Notes: a model not told the origin generated them from the letters alone. Numbered from the stretch's first letter, positions 25,730 through 34,368 are shown. The stretch: 64,000 nucleotides of DNA from Brevinema_A sp051649245 (GCA_051649245.1 JBOFGS010000014.1:51426-115425); one strand, 5' to 3'. Program-made: numbers and translations.

Positions 25730-26631
25730 GATACTTTCTCCTTTTGGCTTTTTTGAGAAAACATCATTAAAATTAAAGCGATCAGACAAATGACTGTTGA
25801 AATTGCTGCGGCAAGAGGCATATTTCGACCTACGGTTGCATTGTGAACAACAAGACTTCCTAAAACATAAGAGCTTTGACCACCCACAAGTCTTGCCACA
25901 GCATAGTTTCCAAAAGTATTAATAAAAGTAAACACAAAAGCAGAAATGAGCCCACTACGAATACCTGGTATGTAGATATAAAGAAAACTTTGCCAATTTT
26001 TTGCACCAAGATCTTCAGAAGCTTCCAATAAAGAAAAATCAAATTTTTCTAATGCCGAAAAAATAGGCATGATAGCAAATGGTAAACAAATATAAATAGA
26101 AATTAACGTTACTGAAAAATTATTATAGAGTAACGACAGTGGTTTTTGAATAATCCCCATAGATAATAATGCAGAATTAAGAAGTCCATTATTTCCAAGA
26201 ATTTTAATCCAAGAAAAAATTCTGATCAAAAAATTAACCCAGAAAGGTAAAATTAATAATAATAACCAAAAATCCTTTTGTTTTGATCTTGAAATAAAAT
26301 GTGCAGAAGGTAAAGAAATAAGAACACAGATGATTGATGTAATAAATGCAATTGTGATTGTTCGCAGTATAGTTACTACTACTCTTGGCTCTCCTAACTC
26401 GAAATAAGCTGCTAAGGAAAATTTTAGATCCAAATCAAAAAAAGTTTGTGTTGCTTTTTGGAGACCTTGAGATTTTAGTGTAGATGAAAAATCTCTGATT
26501 GTAATTAAAATATCATTCCAAGATTGATTATCAACAAAAGAAACCAAAATAACTAGAAATGTAGGGATCACAAAAAATAAACTCATCCATATAAGATAAG
26601 GAGCTACATATAATTTGAGTTTTTTATCCAT
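25726..26631 (-). CDS. potB: Spermidine/putrescine ABC transporter permease PotB
   Basis: The 301-residue permease has an N-terminal segment YLIWMSLFFVIPTFLVILVSF, a periplasmic region, and the EAA loop LLEASEDLGAKNWQSFLYIYIPGIRSG. Start and stop overlap potA (by 8 bases) and potC (ATGA), so translation of the four genes is coupled. Confidence 0.92.
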   Translation of the reverse strand: MDKKLKLYVAPYLIWMSLFFVIPTFLVILVSFVDNQSWNDILITIRDFSSTLKSQGLQKATQTFFDLDLKFSLAAYFELGEPRVVVTILRTITIAFITSIICVLISLPSAHFISRSKQKDFWLLLLILPFWVNFLIRIFSWIKILGNNGLLNSALLSMGIIQKPLSLLYNNFSVTLISIYICLPFAIMPIFSALEKFDFSLLEASEDLGAKNWQSFLYIYIPGIRSGLISAFVFTFINTFGNYAVARLVGGQSSYVLGSLVVHNATVGRNMPLAAAISTVICLIALILMMFSQKSQKEKVS

Positions 26632-27754
26632 TCCCTTCTCCTACTTCTACAATATAGGAATCATCAGAATCCCATAAATACCAAGCATCTTCTCCCCAAT
26701 GTACTACTTCTGTTCCATCTTCATAAAAAATATCATGTTGCTCAAAAGCTTTAATATATTCGTTATGATTTGCGACCTCTAAGAAATATTTACTTTGAAA
26801 TCCTGCATAAATAACGTCATAAACTTTTCCTTGGATCAAATTATGCCATTCATTAGGAAGTTGAGGTTTATTTTTGAGAACTTCAATTTTTTCTGGACGT
26901 ACACTTAACTTAACGCGTTCCCCTACTTTGAGTGTCTTATCAAGCTCAACAATAATGTCACCAAAAGAAGTTTTCATCATTGCATGAGAGGTGTCTAATA
27001 ATTCCGTAATATGACCTTCAAAAAAATTATTTTCACCTATAAAATCAGCTACAAAAGTAGTTGCAGGGGTCTCATATAATTCTATCGGACTACCAACTTG
27101 AAGAATTTCACCTTCGTTCATCACAGCAATACGATCAGAAACACTTAATGCTTCTTCTTGATCATGTGTCACTAAAATAAATGTGATTCCGACTTCATCA
27201 TGAATCCGATCCAATTCTAAGAGCATATGTTGACGTAACTTAGCATCTAATGCTGAAAGTGGTTCGTCTAGAAGAAGTACTTTTGGCTCATTTGCCAACG
27301 CACGTGCAATAGCAACACGTTGTTGTTGTCCACCTGAAAGTTGACTTGGATATTTATCTTTATGATTTTGCAATCTTCCTAATTCAATATAAGACATAAC
27401 CTTATCATGAAATTTAGATTCTGAAATTCCTTTGATTTTAAATGAAAAAGCAATGTTTTCATAAACAGTTAAATGAGGAAATAAGGCATATTTTTGAAAA
27501 ACTGTGTTGATAGGTCTTTTATTTGGGGGAATATTTGTGATATTGGTATCACCAAGATAAACCATCCCTTCATTAGGAGTAATAAATCCTCCAATAATAC
27601 GTAATAAACTAGTTTTACCACAACCGGAAGGTCCTAGTAATGAAAAAAATTCACCAGAATTTATTTTTAAATTAATATCTTTTAAAACTTGAAAATCACC
27701 ATAAAAGTGATTGAGATGTTCAATGTGTATAGAATTTTTATTTGACGACAGCAT
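26624..27754 (-). CDS. potA: Spermidine/putrescine ABC transporter ATPase PotA
   Basis: The 376-residue ATPase has Walker A LGPSGCGKTSLLR, signature QLSGGQQQRVAIARALA, Walker B VLLLDEPLSALDAKLR and H-loop THDQEEALSVSD. A C-terminal TOBE regulatory domain follows, starting near residue 240, with VKLSVRPEKIEV. First gene of the operon. A 250-base leader upstream contains a promoter and a short ORF. Confidence 0.93.
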   Translation of the reverse strand: MLSSNKNSIHIEHLNHFYGDFQVLKDINLKINSGEFFSLLGPSGCGKTSLLRIIGGFITPNEGMVYLGDTNITNIPPNKRPINTVFQKYALFPHLTVYENIAFSFKIKGISESKFHDKVMSYIELGRLQNHKDKYPSQLSGGQQQRVAIARALANEPKVLLLDEPLSALDAKLRQHMLLELDRIHDEVGITFILVTHDQEEALSVSDRIAVMNEGEILQVGSPIELYETPATTFVADFIGENNFFEGHITELLDTSHAMMKTSFGDIIVELDKTLKVGERVKLSVRPEKIEVLKNKPQLPNEWHNLIQGKVYDVIYAGFQSKYFLEVANHNEYIKAFEQHDIFYEDGTEVVHWGEDAWYLWDSDDSYIVEVGEGNG

Positions 27755-27848
27755 AAAACGTTCCTTAAATTATTTTAATATCAAATATATCAAAAATCAA
27801 AATGACAAAAATAGACATGAAAAAGGGTATGATACGATAATAAGAAAA

Positions 27849-27971
27849 TCAAATTTTAATAGAGATAAAGTACATAAAAAAAACATGAAAGTGTAACAAA
27901 TGTGACAAATAATAAAGTGCAGGATTGATAGGAATAAGTGAAAAGCGGTCGAAACGCTGTAGAGTAGCCAT
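27849..27971 (-). CDS. Possible 40-codon leader ORF upstream of potA
   Basis: A 40-codon frame starting MATLQRFDRF and ending in a hydrophobic, His- and Phe-rich stretch (YYLSHLLHFHVFFMYFISI) has a strong Shine-Dalgarno GGAGGG 6 bases before its ATG. It starts about 45 bases after the predicted pot operon transcript start and ends 94 bases before potA. The 5' part is more GC-rich than its surroundings. It could encode a small membrane protein or a regulatory leader peptide, or the GC-rich part could be an RNA element with a chance ORF. I recognise no family. Confidence 0.4.
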   Translation of the reverse strand: MATLQRFDRFSLIPINPALYYLSHLLHFHVFFMYFISIKI

Positions 27972-28022
27972 AGTTAGCCCTCCAACGCAAAAACCTCGTT
28001 TTGGTGATAAAAACGGTATTAT

Positions 28023-28051
28023 ATAGTAATCGATTTTTCATTATTTGTCAA
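28023..28051 (-). promoter_or_regulatory. Probable promoter of the potABCD operon
   Basis: On the minus strand: TTGACA (28046-28051), 17 bases, TACTAT (28023-28028). An alternative TATAAT at 28018-28023 has a spacer of 22, which is too long. The leader to potA would be about 260 bases. Confidence 0.6.
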
Positions 28052-28089
28052 TATTTTATCATGTATTTTTTTTATTTATAATACATATA

Positions 28090-28119
28090 TTGACCAAATA
28101 ATCAAAAATATGCTATAAT
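28090..28119 (+). promoter_or_regulatory. Promoter of the LTA-synthase-like gene
   Basis: TTGACC (28090-28095), 18 bases, TATAAT (28114-28119) preceded by TGC, an extended -10. The leader to 28191 is about 65 bases. Confidence 0.75.
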
Positions 28120-28190
28120 CAGATACATTAAACGTAAAGCATATACTTAATTATTTTCAATCTCATTTGTAGTATGAGGAGTATTTGATA

Positions 28191-30020
28191 ATGTGTACAC
28201 AGACAAAATCATTTGACAATCATTATAAAACGACATTAATAAAAATCATCAAAAAATACATAAATAGTATATTTTTTATTATATTGTCCAGTCAAATTTT
28301 TTATATAATAATTCATCTACAATTTTTATTAGGTATTCCTCAGGCTGGTTTATCAGTAACAGATAGTTTATTTATGTTTTTACTTGGAGTGTTGAGTTAT
28401 TGTTTATCTAATGGTAGTAAAAAAAGATATTTTTTCATATTATGGTTATGTGCCTTTGCGATTTTTCAAATGCAGTACTTTTATATATCAATCTTTGAAA
28501 AACCTTTCTTACTCTCTGAAATGAAAAATTATGTTACGTTAATTCAAGTTTCTTCTTGGTTTGAAAGAATATTATACCTTGGAAGTTTTGGATTTTGGTG
28601 TATTGGAGTTATTTATATTATTGGTATTAATATAAAAGAACTAATTTTGCAAAAAAAATATCGCATATCAAAAATTATCCTTATATCTATCATCTCTATA
28701 ATTATTTATCATACATTAAATAAAACAATACCCATGTCTGATTGGCTTGGAAACTACACTCAAACTTTTTTTATAAAAGGCATTATAAAAACTATTCAAA
28801 CACGAGAAATAAATACGGAACAAATTATTTCAGAAGAAGAAGTTAAGAAAAGTTTCTTACTTCTGAAACAACTGGAATTAAAACGAAAAGAATTTCCTAT
28901 TTCAAATTCTCCATTAACAGCTCCTTTAATTAAAAGACCTATTATCATGATTACTTTTGAATCATTTTATGATTATCATGATTTTTATAAATTATTTGGT
29001 GAAAAAAATCCTTTTCCTAAAGAATACTTAAATTTAATTATGGAAAATACATACACAGGTCCTAACCAAACACATGGCAGTTTCTTGTCTAGATTTATTC
29101 AATTAACAGGAAGTGCTATCATAACATCTCTTAATGAAAATAGGCAACATTTCTATACATTACCAGCTGAGTTAAAGAAATATGGTTATACTACATATGC
29201 ATTAGAAAGTGTCACACCTACTTATGGATTAGAAAAACATTATAAAAATTGGGGATTTAATTATGATCAATATAAAATTTTTGGAGATGATTGGAGTGGG
29301 AAACACTTAGATCCTTACCTTTTTGAAGAAAAAGTCAATAAAATAATTCAAGATACTCCGTCCAATATTATCCCATTTTATTATGGATTTACGTTTTTAG
29401 GACATGCCGGTAGCACAAAATTTACAGATAAGTTAGAGGATCCTAAAAACATTGATCAATTTTTAAAATATTTTCCTAAGAACAAAGAAAAAATAAAAGC
29501 AAAACGTTTACTTAAAGCTGCTATTTTTAATGCAAGACGTTTAGTGGTATTCAAAAATAATATTCTAAAAAAATACCCAAATGCTCTTATTGTTTTCAAG
29601 ACAGATCATTATTCCTATGAACTCAATCACAGTATACGTAATTCAAGTATTCCAGAAGAATATAAGATAAAATTTTTGAACAATCCTGCTGGTCTTCCTT
29701 TCATAATGATTGATGGAACTAATGGTTTGGTAAATCTTCCAAAAGGATCTCCACCAGCAAATATACCGTTAATAATTTTAGCAAAAGCTGGTTTACCATA
29801 TAAAGGTACATTATTATCATTATTTTATCGTGAAAACAATCCAAATATAATAAATATTTATGGAAAATTATTTGATAGAAATTCTATGAAGCCATTATTA
29901 AAAACTCATCCAGATTATGAAAAATTAGTCAATCAATATAAATCAATAGAAAATATTTCTATTGATTTATATAAGGGAAAAGCATTTGCTGCAAGGATTA
30001 TTTCTGAAAATAAAAAATAA
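28191..30020 (+). CDS. Membrane-anchored sulfatase-fold protein, LTA synthase-like
   Basis: The 609-residue protein has four to five N-terminal membrane segments (to about residue 180), then a linker and a catalytic domain of the alkaline phosphatase/sulfatase superfamily. It contains PIIMITFESFYD (metal site strand), GPNQTHGSFLSRF, where the Thr fits the nucleophile of LtaS-type enzymes, and VFKTDHYSYE, matching the GDH-type metal site near the end. LtaS and its relatives OpgB and EptA transfer glycerol-phosphate or phosphoethanolamine to envelope glycans or lipids, with the catalytic domain outside the cytoplasmic membrane. The donor and acceptor here are unknown. ATG 28191 is 10 bases after GAGGA; a TTG six bases earlier is too close. 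Confidence 0.78.
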   Translation: MCTQTKSFDNHYKTTLIKIIKKYINSIFFIILSSQIFYIIIHLQFLLGIPQAGLSVTDSLFMFLLGVLSYCLSNGSKKRYFFILWLCAFAIFQMQYFYISIFEKPFLLSEMKNYVTLIQVSSWFERILYLGSFGFWCIGVIYIIGINIKELILQKKYRISKIILISIISIIIYHTLNKTIPMSDWLGNYTQTFFIKGIIKTIQTREINTEQIISEEEVKKSFLLLKQLELKRKEFPISNSPLTAPLIKRPIIMITFESFYDYHDFYKLFGEKNPFPKEYLNLIMENTYTGPNQTHGSFLSRFIQLTGSAIITSLNENRQHFYTLPAELKKYGYTTYALESVTPTYGLEKHYKNWGFNYDQYKIFGDDWSGKHLDPYLFEEKVNKIIQDTPSNIIPFYYGFTFLGHAGSTKFTDKLEDPKNIDQFLKYFPKNKEKIKAKRLLKAAIFNARRLVVFKNNILKKYPNALIVFKTDHYSYELNHSIRNSSIPEEYKIKFLNNPAGLPFIMIDGTNGLVNLPKGSPPANIPLIILAKAGLPYKGTLLSLFYRENNPNIINIYGKLFDRNSMKPLLKTHPDYEKLVNQYKSIENISIDLYKGKAFAARIISENKK

Positions 30021-30044
30021 TTATTTAAAATATAATAAAAAGTA

Positions 30045-30073
30045 TTGACAATTCATACTTTATAGTATATAAT
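30045..30073 (+). promoter_or_regulatory. Consensus promoter of the tRNA operon
   Basis: TTGACA (30045-30050), 17 bases, TATAAT (30068-30073), both perfect. The -10 lies within an inverted repeat, TAGTATA and TATACTA around TAATAT. The first tRNA starts 18 bases downstream. Confidence 0.9.
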
Positions 30074-30090
30074 ATTATACTAATATAACA

Positions 30091-30165
30091 CGGGGTATAG
30101 CGCAGTTCGGTTAGCGCACCTGCTTTGGGAGCAGGGGGCCGTAGGTTCGAATCCTACTACCCCGA
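30091..30165 (+). tRNA. tRNA-Pro (TGG)
   Basis: Acceptor CGGGGTA pairs with TACCCCG; anticodon stem CCTGC/GCAGG encloses TTTGGGA, anticodon TGG; the T arm has GTTCGAATC. Bacterial tRNA-Pro usually starts with C1-G72 as here. CCA is not encoded. Confidence 0.97.
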
Positions 30166-30175
30166 AGGGATAGAT

Positions 30176-30249
30176 GTGTCTGTAGCTCAGCTGGATAGAG
30201 CATCGGCCTTCTAAGCCGCCGGTCATAGGTTCGAATCCTATCAGACACG
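30176..30249 (+). tRNA. tRNA-Arg (TCT)
   Basis: Acceptor GTGTCTG pairs with CAGACAC, discriminator G; anticodon loop CTTCTAA gives TCT, reading AGA/AGG. D arm AGCTCAGCTGGATAGAGC and T loop GTTCGAATC are canonical. The outermost anticodon-stem pair is a mismatch. CCA is not encoded. Confidence 0.96.
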
Positions 30250-30276
30250 TAGTAAATAATATATAGTATTAGTCAT

Positions 30277-30351
30277 GGTGGGTATAGCTCAGTTGGTTAG
30301 AGCACTGGATTGTGGTTCCGGGGGCCGTGGGTTCGAGTCCCATTATCCACC
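30277..30351 (+). tRNA. tRNA-His (GTG)
   Basis: Anticodon stem CTGGA/TCCGG encloses TTGTGGT, anticodon GTG. Acceptor GTGGGTA pairs with TATCCAC, with an extra G(-1) opposite C73, the identity element of tRNA-His. CCA is not encoded. Confidence 0.96.
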
Positions 30352-30361
30352 CATATTATGT

Positions 30362-30435
<74 letters not shown>

Positions 30436-30489
30436 AGAAATGTACTAACAATGTCAGTAACTCTCTTCACTTATATATAATAAATTAAT

Positions 30490-30572
30490 GCGAGAGTGGT
30501 GAAATTGGTAGACACGCTAGATTTAGGATCTAGTGCCCAAAAGGTGTGTGGGTTCGAGTCCCACCTTTCGCA
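30490..30572 (+). tRNA. tRNA-Leu (TAG)
   Basis: Class II tRNA of 83 bases with a long variable arm (TGCCCAAAAGGTGTG region). Acceptor GCGAGAG pairs with CTTTCGC; anticodon stem CTAGA/TCTAG encloses TTTAGGA, anticodon TAG; T loop GTTCGAGTC. CCA is not encoded. Confidence 0.96.
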
Positions 30573-30624
30573 AGTATCCCCCTTTTTTTATGAATTATTA
30601 AACTGTAATAATATATAGTATCTC

Positions 30625-30696
30625 GCGGGAGTAGCTCAGGGGTAGAGCATCGCCTTGCCAAGGCGAGGGCCGAGGGTTCAAATCCCTTCTCCCGCT
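30625..30696 (+). tRNA. tRNA-Gly (GCC)
   Basis: Acceptor GCGGGAG pairs with CTCCCGC, discriminator T; anticodon stem TCGCC/GGCGA encloses TTGCCAA, anticodon GCC; T loop GTTCAAATC. Last tRNA before the terminator. CCA is not encoded. Confidence 0.96.
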
Positions 30697-30699
30697 AGT

Positions 30700-30735
30700 A
30701 GATAAAAAACCGTCCTCATGGACGGTTTTTTATCT
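30700..30735 (+). terminator. Terminator of the tRNA operon
   Basis: A perfect 16-bp stem with core ACCGTCC/GGACGGT and loop TCAT; the right arm holds a T6 run. It starts 3 bases after tRNA-Gly. Confidence 0.93.
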
Positions 30736-30775
30736 TTTCATAAAAATTAAAAAAGAACTTATCAAGGACTTATCA

Positions 30776-31144
30776 ATGAAACAAATTCTTATTATACGTA
30801 CAAAATATCCTAATACAAATGGTGTGCGAAAAGGAAAACTTATTGCACAAGGAGCACATGCTTCAGTAACAGCTGTCTTTGATGGTTTGTCCAAATCACA
30901 TACAAAACAACATGTGGAAACATGGTTTAGAGAAGGTCAAACAAAAATTGTTGTTTATGTAACAAGTGAAGAAGAATTATTAGATTTATGGGATCAAATC
31001 AAAAAAACAAATCTTGCCTGTTCACTGATCAAGGATGCCGGAAAGACAGAATTTGGTGGACAACCTACTTTTACAGCTATAGGCTTTGGTCCTGCTCCTA
31101 TTGATCAGATTGATCCTATCACAAAAGATTTACCATTGTTATAA
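30776..31144 (+). CDS. Peptidyl-tRNA hydrolase, archaeal/eukaryotic Pth2 type
   Basis: The 122-residue protein matches Pth2: MKQILIIRT, RKGKLIAQGAHASVTAV (the Lys and the AQxAHA motif), WFREGQTKIVVYVTSEEELLDLWDQ, LIKDAGKTEF and TFTAIGFGPAPIDQIDPITKDLPLL. Pth2 releases tRNA from stalled peptidyl-tRNA; it is unrelated in fold to bacterial Pth and is less common in bacteria. The gene follows the tRNA operon terminator by 40 bases. Whether a bacterial-type pth also exists in this genome cannot be seen. Confidence 0.88.
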   Translation: MKQILIIRTKYPNTNGVRKGKLIAQGAHASVTAVFDGLSKSHTKQHVETWFREGQTKIVVYVTSEEELLDLWDQIKKTNLACSLIKDAGKTEFGGQPTFTAIGFGPAPIDQIDPITKDLPLL

Positions 31145-31182
31145 AAATTGTATAGGATATCTGAAAAATTCTTATGAACACA

Positions 31183-32148
31183 TTATTTTTTATGAAAAAT
31201 CTTGTACACAATGTTACCGTTGATAATCTGAGAAATTATTTTTTTCTCAGAACTTAAAATATCAAGATAAATAGATATTTCATCCATAGATTTATCTGAA
31301 ATAATCATTAAATCTTCAAGAGACATAGAACGACGTTCTAAATTTAATGTAATCGTGTCTTCTACTGAGTGATGATAATTTTTCATTTCATTACGATGTT
31401 TAAACTTACCAATAATCTCAATATTCTTAAGTCCAGATTTTATAAAAGCATCTTGTATTTTATAAAGTGATTCCATTGGTGCTGGTACTAGATCGATCTT
31501 AGTACCTATACGATCAAGACGATTCAATTGGATTCGTGAATAAGAAATTTTTTGTAATGTATCAATAAAGTGTTGAATCTCGCTATCAGTATCATTAATA
31601 TTTTGAACAACAAAAATCTCTAACCACAACTCTTTATTCGGTTGTGCAAGATATTTTTGAGCAAAGATCTGAAGAGAATGAATAATCTCATCAGTTTTAA
31701 TTCCTTTCATTGGTAGATCAATCGCATTAAAAACATCCTGTGTAACAGCATCCATTGATGGAGCAACAAGATCCGCCTCCATTAAATCATCTTGCACGTC
31801 ATCTAGTGTCAGCATAACAGAATTTGTAATAACAGCAACCTTTGTTTCAGGATAAGATTTTTTAATAAAATTAATTAACAACCCCAATCCAGCATGAAGT
31901 GTTGGTTCACCAGATCCTGAAAATGTAATAAAATCAGGAGGATGATTATGTGCCATAAAATGTTTTATTTCAGTAATAATTTCTTCTGTTGATATATATT
32001 CTTTTCGTGTTAGTGTAAAATTATTTGTTGCTCCACATTCACAGTAAATACAATTTAATGGACAAGTCTTAAAAGGAATGAGATCTACACCTAATGATAC
32101 ACCTAGTCTTCTTGATGGAATTGGACCGTATAAATGCTTATATGTCAT
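31183..32148 (-). CDS. Radical SAM protein, COG0731-like
   Basis: The 321-residue protein has the 4Fe-4S/SAM motif TCPLNCIYCECG (CxxxCxxC) after YGPIPSRRLGVSLGVDLIP, an opening typical of COG0731 proteins (bacterial relatives of the wybutosine enzyme TYW1). It also has TFSGSGEPTLHAGLGLLI (GGE-like SAM-binding strand) and EIFVVQNIND. The C-terminal 70 residues resemble a small winged-helix-like domain (RRSMSLEDLMIISDKSMDEISIYLDIL). The substrate is not known for the bacterial branch. AAGGA lies 7 bases before the start. Confidence 0.82.
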   Translation of the reverse strand: MTYKHLYGPIPSRRLGVSLGVDLIPFKTCPLNCIYCECGATNNFTLTRKEYISTEEIITEIKHFMAHNHPPDFITFSGSGEPTLHAGLGLLINFIKKSYPETKVAVITNSVMLTLDDVQDDLMEADLVAPSMDAVTQDVFNAIDLPMKGIKTDEIIHSLQIFAQKYLAQPNKELWLEIFVVQNINDTDSEIQHFIDTLQKISYSRIQLNRLDRIGTKIDLVPAPMESLYKIQDAFIKSGLKNIEIIGKFKHRNEMKNYHHSVEDTITLNLERRSMSLEDLMIISDKSMDEISIYLDILSSEKKIISQIINGNIVYKIFHKK

Positions 32149-32193
32149 AATAATTTCCTTAATAACGTTTTAACATATTATAAAATAATTTTA

Positions 32194-32229
32194 AAAAAAA
32201 AGATAGAGATAAACCCCTATCTTTTTTTT
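32194..32229 (-). terminator. Terminator of the aminopeptidase gene
   Basis: AAAAAAAAGATAG pairs with CTATCTTTTTTTT; on the minus strand it lies 2 bases after the stop and ends in a T run. The stem is mostly A-T. Confidence 0.7.
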
Positions 32230-32231
32230 GA

Positions 32232-33617
32232 TTATGCATTTATAAAGAATGCTTTGTAGCCTTTAATCATATGATAAAGATCTGCCTTATTAACCAGTTC
32301 ATAAGGAGAATGCATCCCCACAACACCGATACCACAATCAATAACAGGAATACCAAATTGAGCAATAAACATCGCAATAGTACCACCACCACCTTCATCA
32401 ATTTTCCCCATTGATGAAGATTGCCATAGCACTTGATTTTCATTGAAAATTTTACGTAATTTACCTACTAATTCAGCAGAAGCATCAGAAGCGTTTGATT
32501 TACCACCAGCTCCTGTATATTTTTTAATGATCAAGCCGGAAGACATATAGGAAGCATTGTGTTTGTCATGAACACCTGGAAATAGAGGATTAAATGCTGC
32601 ACCAACATCTGCTGATAAGCAAAGAGAGCGATTAAATGCTCTTCGAAGCTCAATATCTTTATACCCACCTTCTTGTCGGTAAAGAAGTTCTGCGATTAGA
32701 TTTGGTAATGCGACAGAATCGCTTCCTGTAATACCTTTTGATCCTATTTCTTCTTTATCTGTAAAAAAAGCAATCATTGTTTTCTGAGGAATTTCTACTA
32801 TTTCTGTGATTGCAGTTAATGCTGCATAAGAACAAACTCTATCATCATGCCCATATCCACCGATCATACTTCGATCAAAACCAACATCTTTTGTTTTTAA
32901 AGCTGGTACTACTTCCAACTCTGCTGATATAAAATCTTCTTCAATCATACCATATTCTTGATTAAGAAATTCAAGAACAAATTGTTTTACTTTTTCTGTA
33001 GCTTCTGCATCCTCAGAAATCATTGTTCCAACAAAAATATTGAGACTCTCCCCTTCTATACCGTCTAAAAGTTTTTTTTCACCTTGAATTTTTCGAGATA
33101 AGTGTGGCAATAAATCTGAAATAACAAATACAGGATCATTGTCCTTATCTCCAATATGAATCTCTATCTTAGAGCCATCTTCTCGTACAACAATACCATG
33201 CAAAGCCAACGGAATATTAAGCCATTGATATTTTTTTATCCCTCCGTAATAGTGCGTTTTTAGCAAAGCAACACCATGTTCTTCAATCAATGGATGAATT
33301 TTTAAATCAAGTCTTGGAGCATCAAGATGGGCACCAATAATATTGGCTCCATTTTTCAGTGACTCTTTTCCTATAACAGCAAGAGAGATATTTTTATTTT
33401 CGTAGAGATAATACACTTTATCTCCTTCTTTTAAAGAATCTTTAGTAGTGATATCTTTAAAATCATGAGATTCAGCATAGTTTTTAATCCAAGCAACTGC
33501 TTGACGTTCTGTTCTAACTTCATCAAGAAATAATTTATAAGATTCAGCAGTTTCAAAAATTAATTGTTTTGTATTTATATCGATATTTTTCCAAATATTA
33601 GGACGTTCATATTTCAT
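32232..33617 (-). CDS. M18 family aminopeptidase
   Basis: The 461-residue cytoplasmic metallopeptidase has the zinc ligands in IIGAHLDAPRLDLK (His, with the catalytic Asp), GYGHDDRVCSYAAL (bridging Asp) and FFTDKEEIGSKG (catalytic Glu and zinc ligand Glu), and the distal His in GIGVVGMHSPYE. This is the M18 aspartyl aminopeptidase family, which cleaves N-terminal, often acidic, residues. A start four codons earlier is possible; GGAGATCACT precedes ATG 33617. It follows the pseudo-receiver gene by 19 bases. Confidence 0.88.
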   Translation of the reverse strand: MKYERPNIWKNIDINTKQLIFETAESYKLFLDEVRTERQAVAWIKNYAESHDFKDITTKDSLKEGDKVYYLYENKNISLAVIGKESLKNGANIIGAHLDAPRLDLKIHPLIEEHGVALLKTHYYGGIKKYQWLNIPLALHGIVVREDGSKIEIHIGDKDNDPVFVISDLLPHLSRKIQGEKKLLDGIEGESLNIFVGTMISEDAEATEKVKQFVLEFLNQEYGMIEEDFISAELEVVPALKTKDVGFDRSMIGGYGHDDRVCSYAALTAITEIVEIPQKTMIAFFTDKEEIGSKGITGSDSVALPNLIAELLYRQEGGYKDIELRRAFNRSLCLSADVGAAFNPLFPGVHDKHNASYMSSGLIIKKYTGAGGKSNASDASAELVGKLRKIFNENQVLWQSSSMGKIDEGGGGTIAMFIAQFGIPVIDCGIGVVGMHSPYELVNKADLYHMIKGYKAFFINA

Positions 33618-33636
33618 AGTGATCTCCATATATTAT

Positions 33637-34368
33637 TTATTTCATTAATTCATTTTGAGCTATGTTTTGTTTTTGACAATAATGAATATAAAAAGCCAAA
33701 CGTTCTGCATCCATTTGACTCATTTTACGGTAGCGAAAAATGAAAATATTTTCCTTATGATATACAAAGTCTACATAAAGTCGGATATTCATATTTTGCA
33801 AATACATCAAAAAGTTATCTTCAATTTCTTCTATTAATTCCATTTGTGACAATTGATCAGTTACTCTGATCGCAATTTTAGAACTGTTAAATCCTTCCAA
33901 TGTAGCATAGATCCATCTTTTAGTATTTGACATATGGATCGCTACATCATCAATATTTTTATGATGATTATTTGGGGTGACCGTATCATTTTGTTGATAT
34001 TGTATAGATTTGATTGTTTCTTTATCAACACTGAGATTGTGAATAATCATTTCTACAATTTTCGTAGCATCTTCTGAATAAGGAAAGACTGCTTGAATCC
34101 CAAAATTTTGTAATTTTAGTAATTCTGTTGTAGAAAAAGAAAGATGAAATAAAAAAAATATTTTTGTTTTTGGTGAATGTACTTGAATTTTTTGATAGAA
34201 CTCTACATTTATATCTTCTGTTAACAGCATAGCATCTTTGTGTCGTTGTAAAAGAGCAGGTATTTCCTCAAAAGATTCAGCTTCTATGGGGAAAAATTTT
34301 TTACTTGACAAAATAATAGCTAAATTATGGGACAATTCACGATCGTAGACACCTATAATAATTTTCAT
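33637..34368 (-). CDS. Pseudo-receiver protein with an unknown C-terminal domain
   Basis: The 243-residue protein begins MKIIIGVYDRELSHNLAIIL, like a response-regulator receiver. At the phosphorylation position the strand reads AMLLTEDIN, so no Asp occupies the usual site, and the fold goes on LLKLQNFGIQAVFPYSEDATKIVEMI as in alpha4-alpha5 of a receiver. The second half (about 145-235) contains IYATLEGFNSSKIAIRV and a strand-rich region that could be PilZ-like, but no RxxxR motif is clear. Likely a phosphorylation-independent signalling protein. GGAG lies 5 bases before the start. Confidence 0.5.
   Translation of the reverse strand: MKIIIGVYDRELSHNLAIILSSKKFFPIEAESFEEIPALLQRHKDAMLLTEDINVEFYQKIQVHSPKTKIFFLFHLSFSTTELLKLQNFGIQAVFPYSEDATKIVEMIIHNLSVDKETIKSIQYQQNDTVTPNNHHKNIDDVAIHMSNTKRWIYATLEGFNSSKIAIRVTDQLSQMELIEEIEDNFLMYLQNMNIRLYVDFVYHKENIFIFRYRKMSQMDAERLAFYIHYCQKQNIAQNELMK

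Noticed and set aside
25727..25789. Longer PotC starting at 25789
   Set aside because: The extra 20 residues are encoded within potB and are hydrophilic; the ATGA overlap with a ribosome site at 25729 is typical.
27856..28041. 61-codon minus-strand frame upstream of potA
   Set aside because: Its ATG lies inside the spacer of the predicted pot promoter, before any transcript start, and has no Shine-Dalgarno; the 40-codon frame from 27971 has both.
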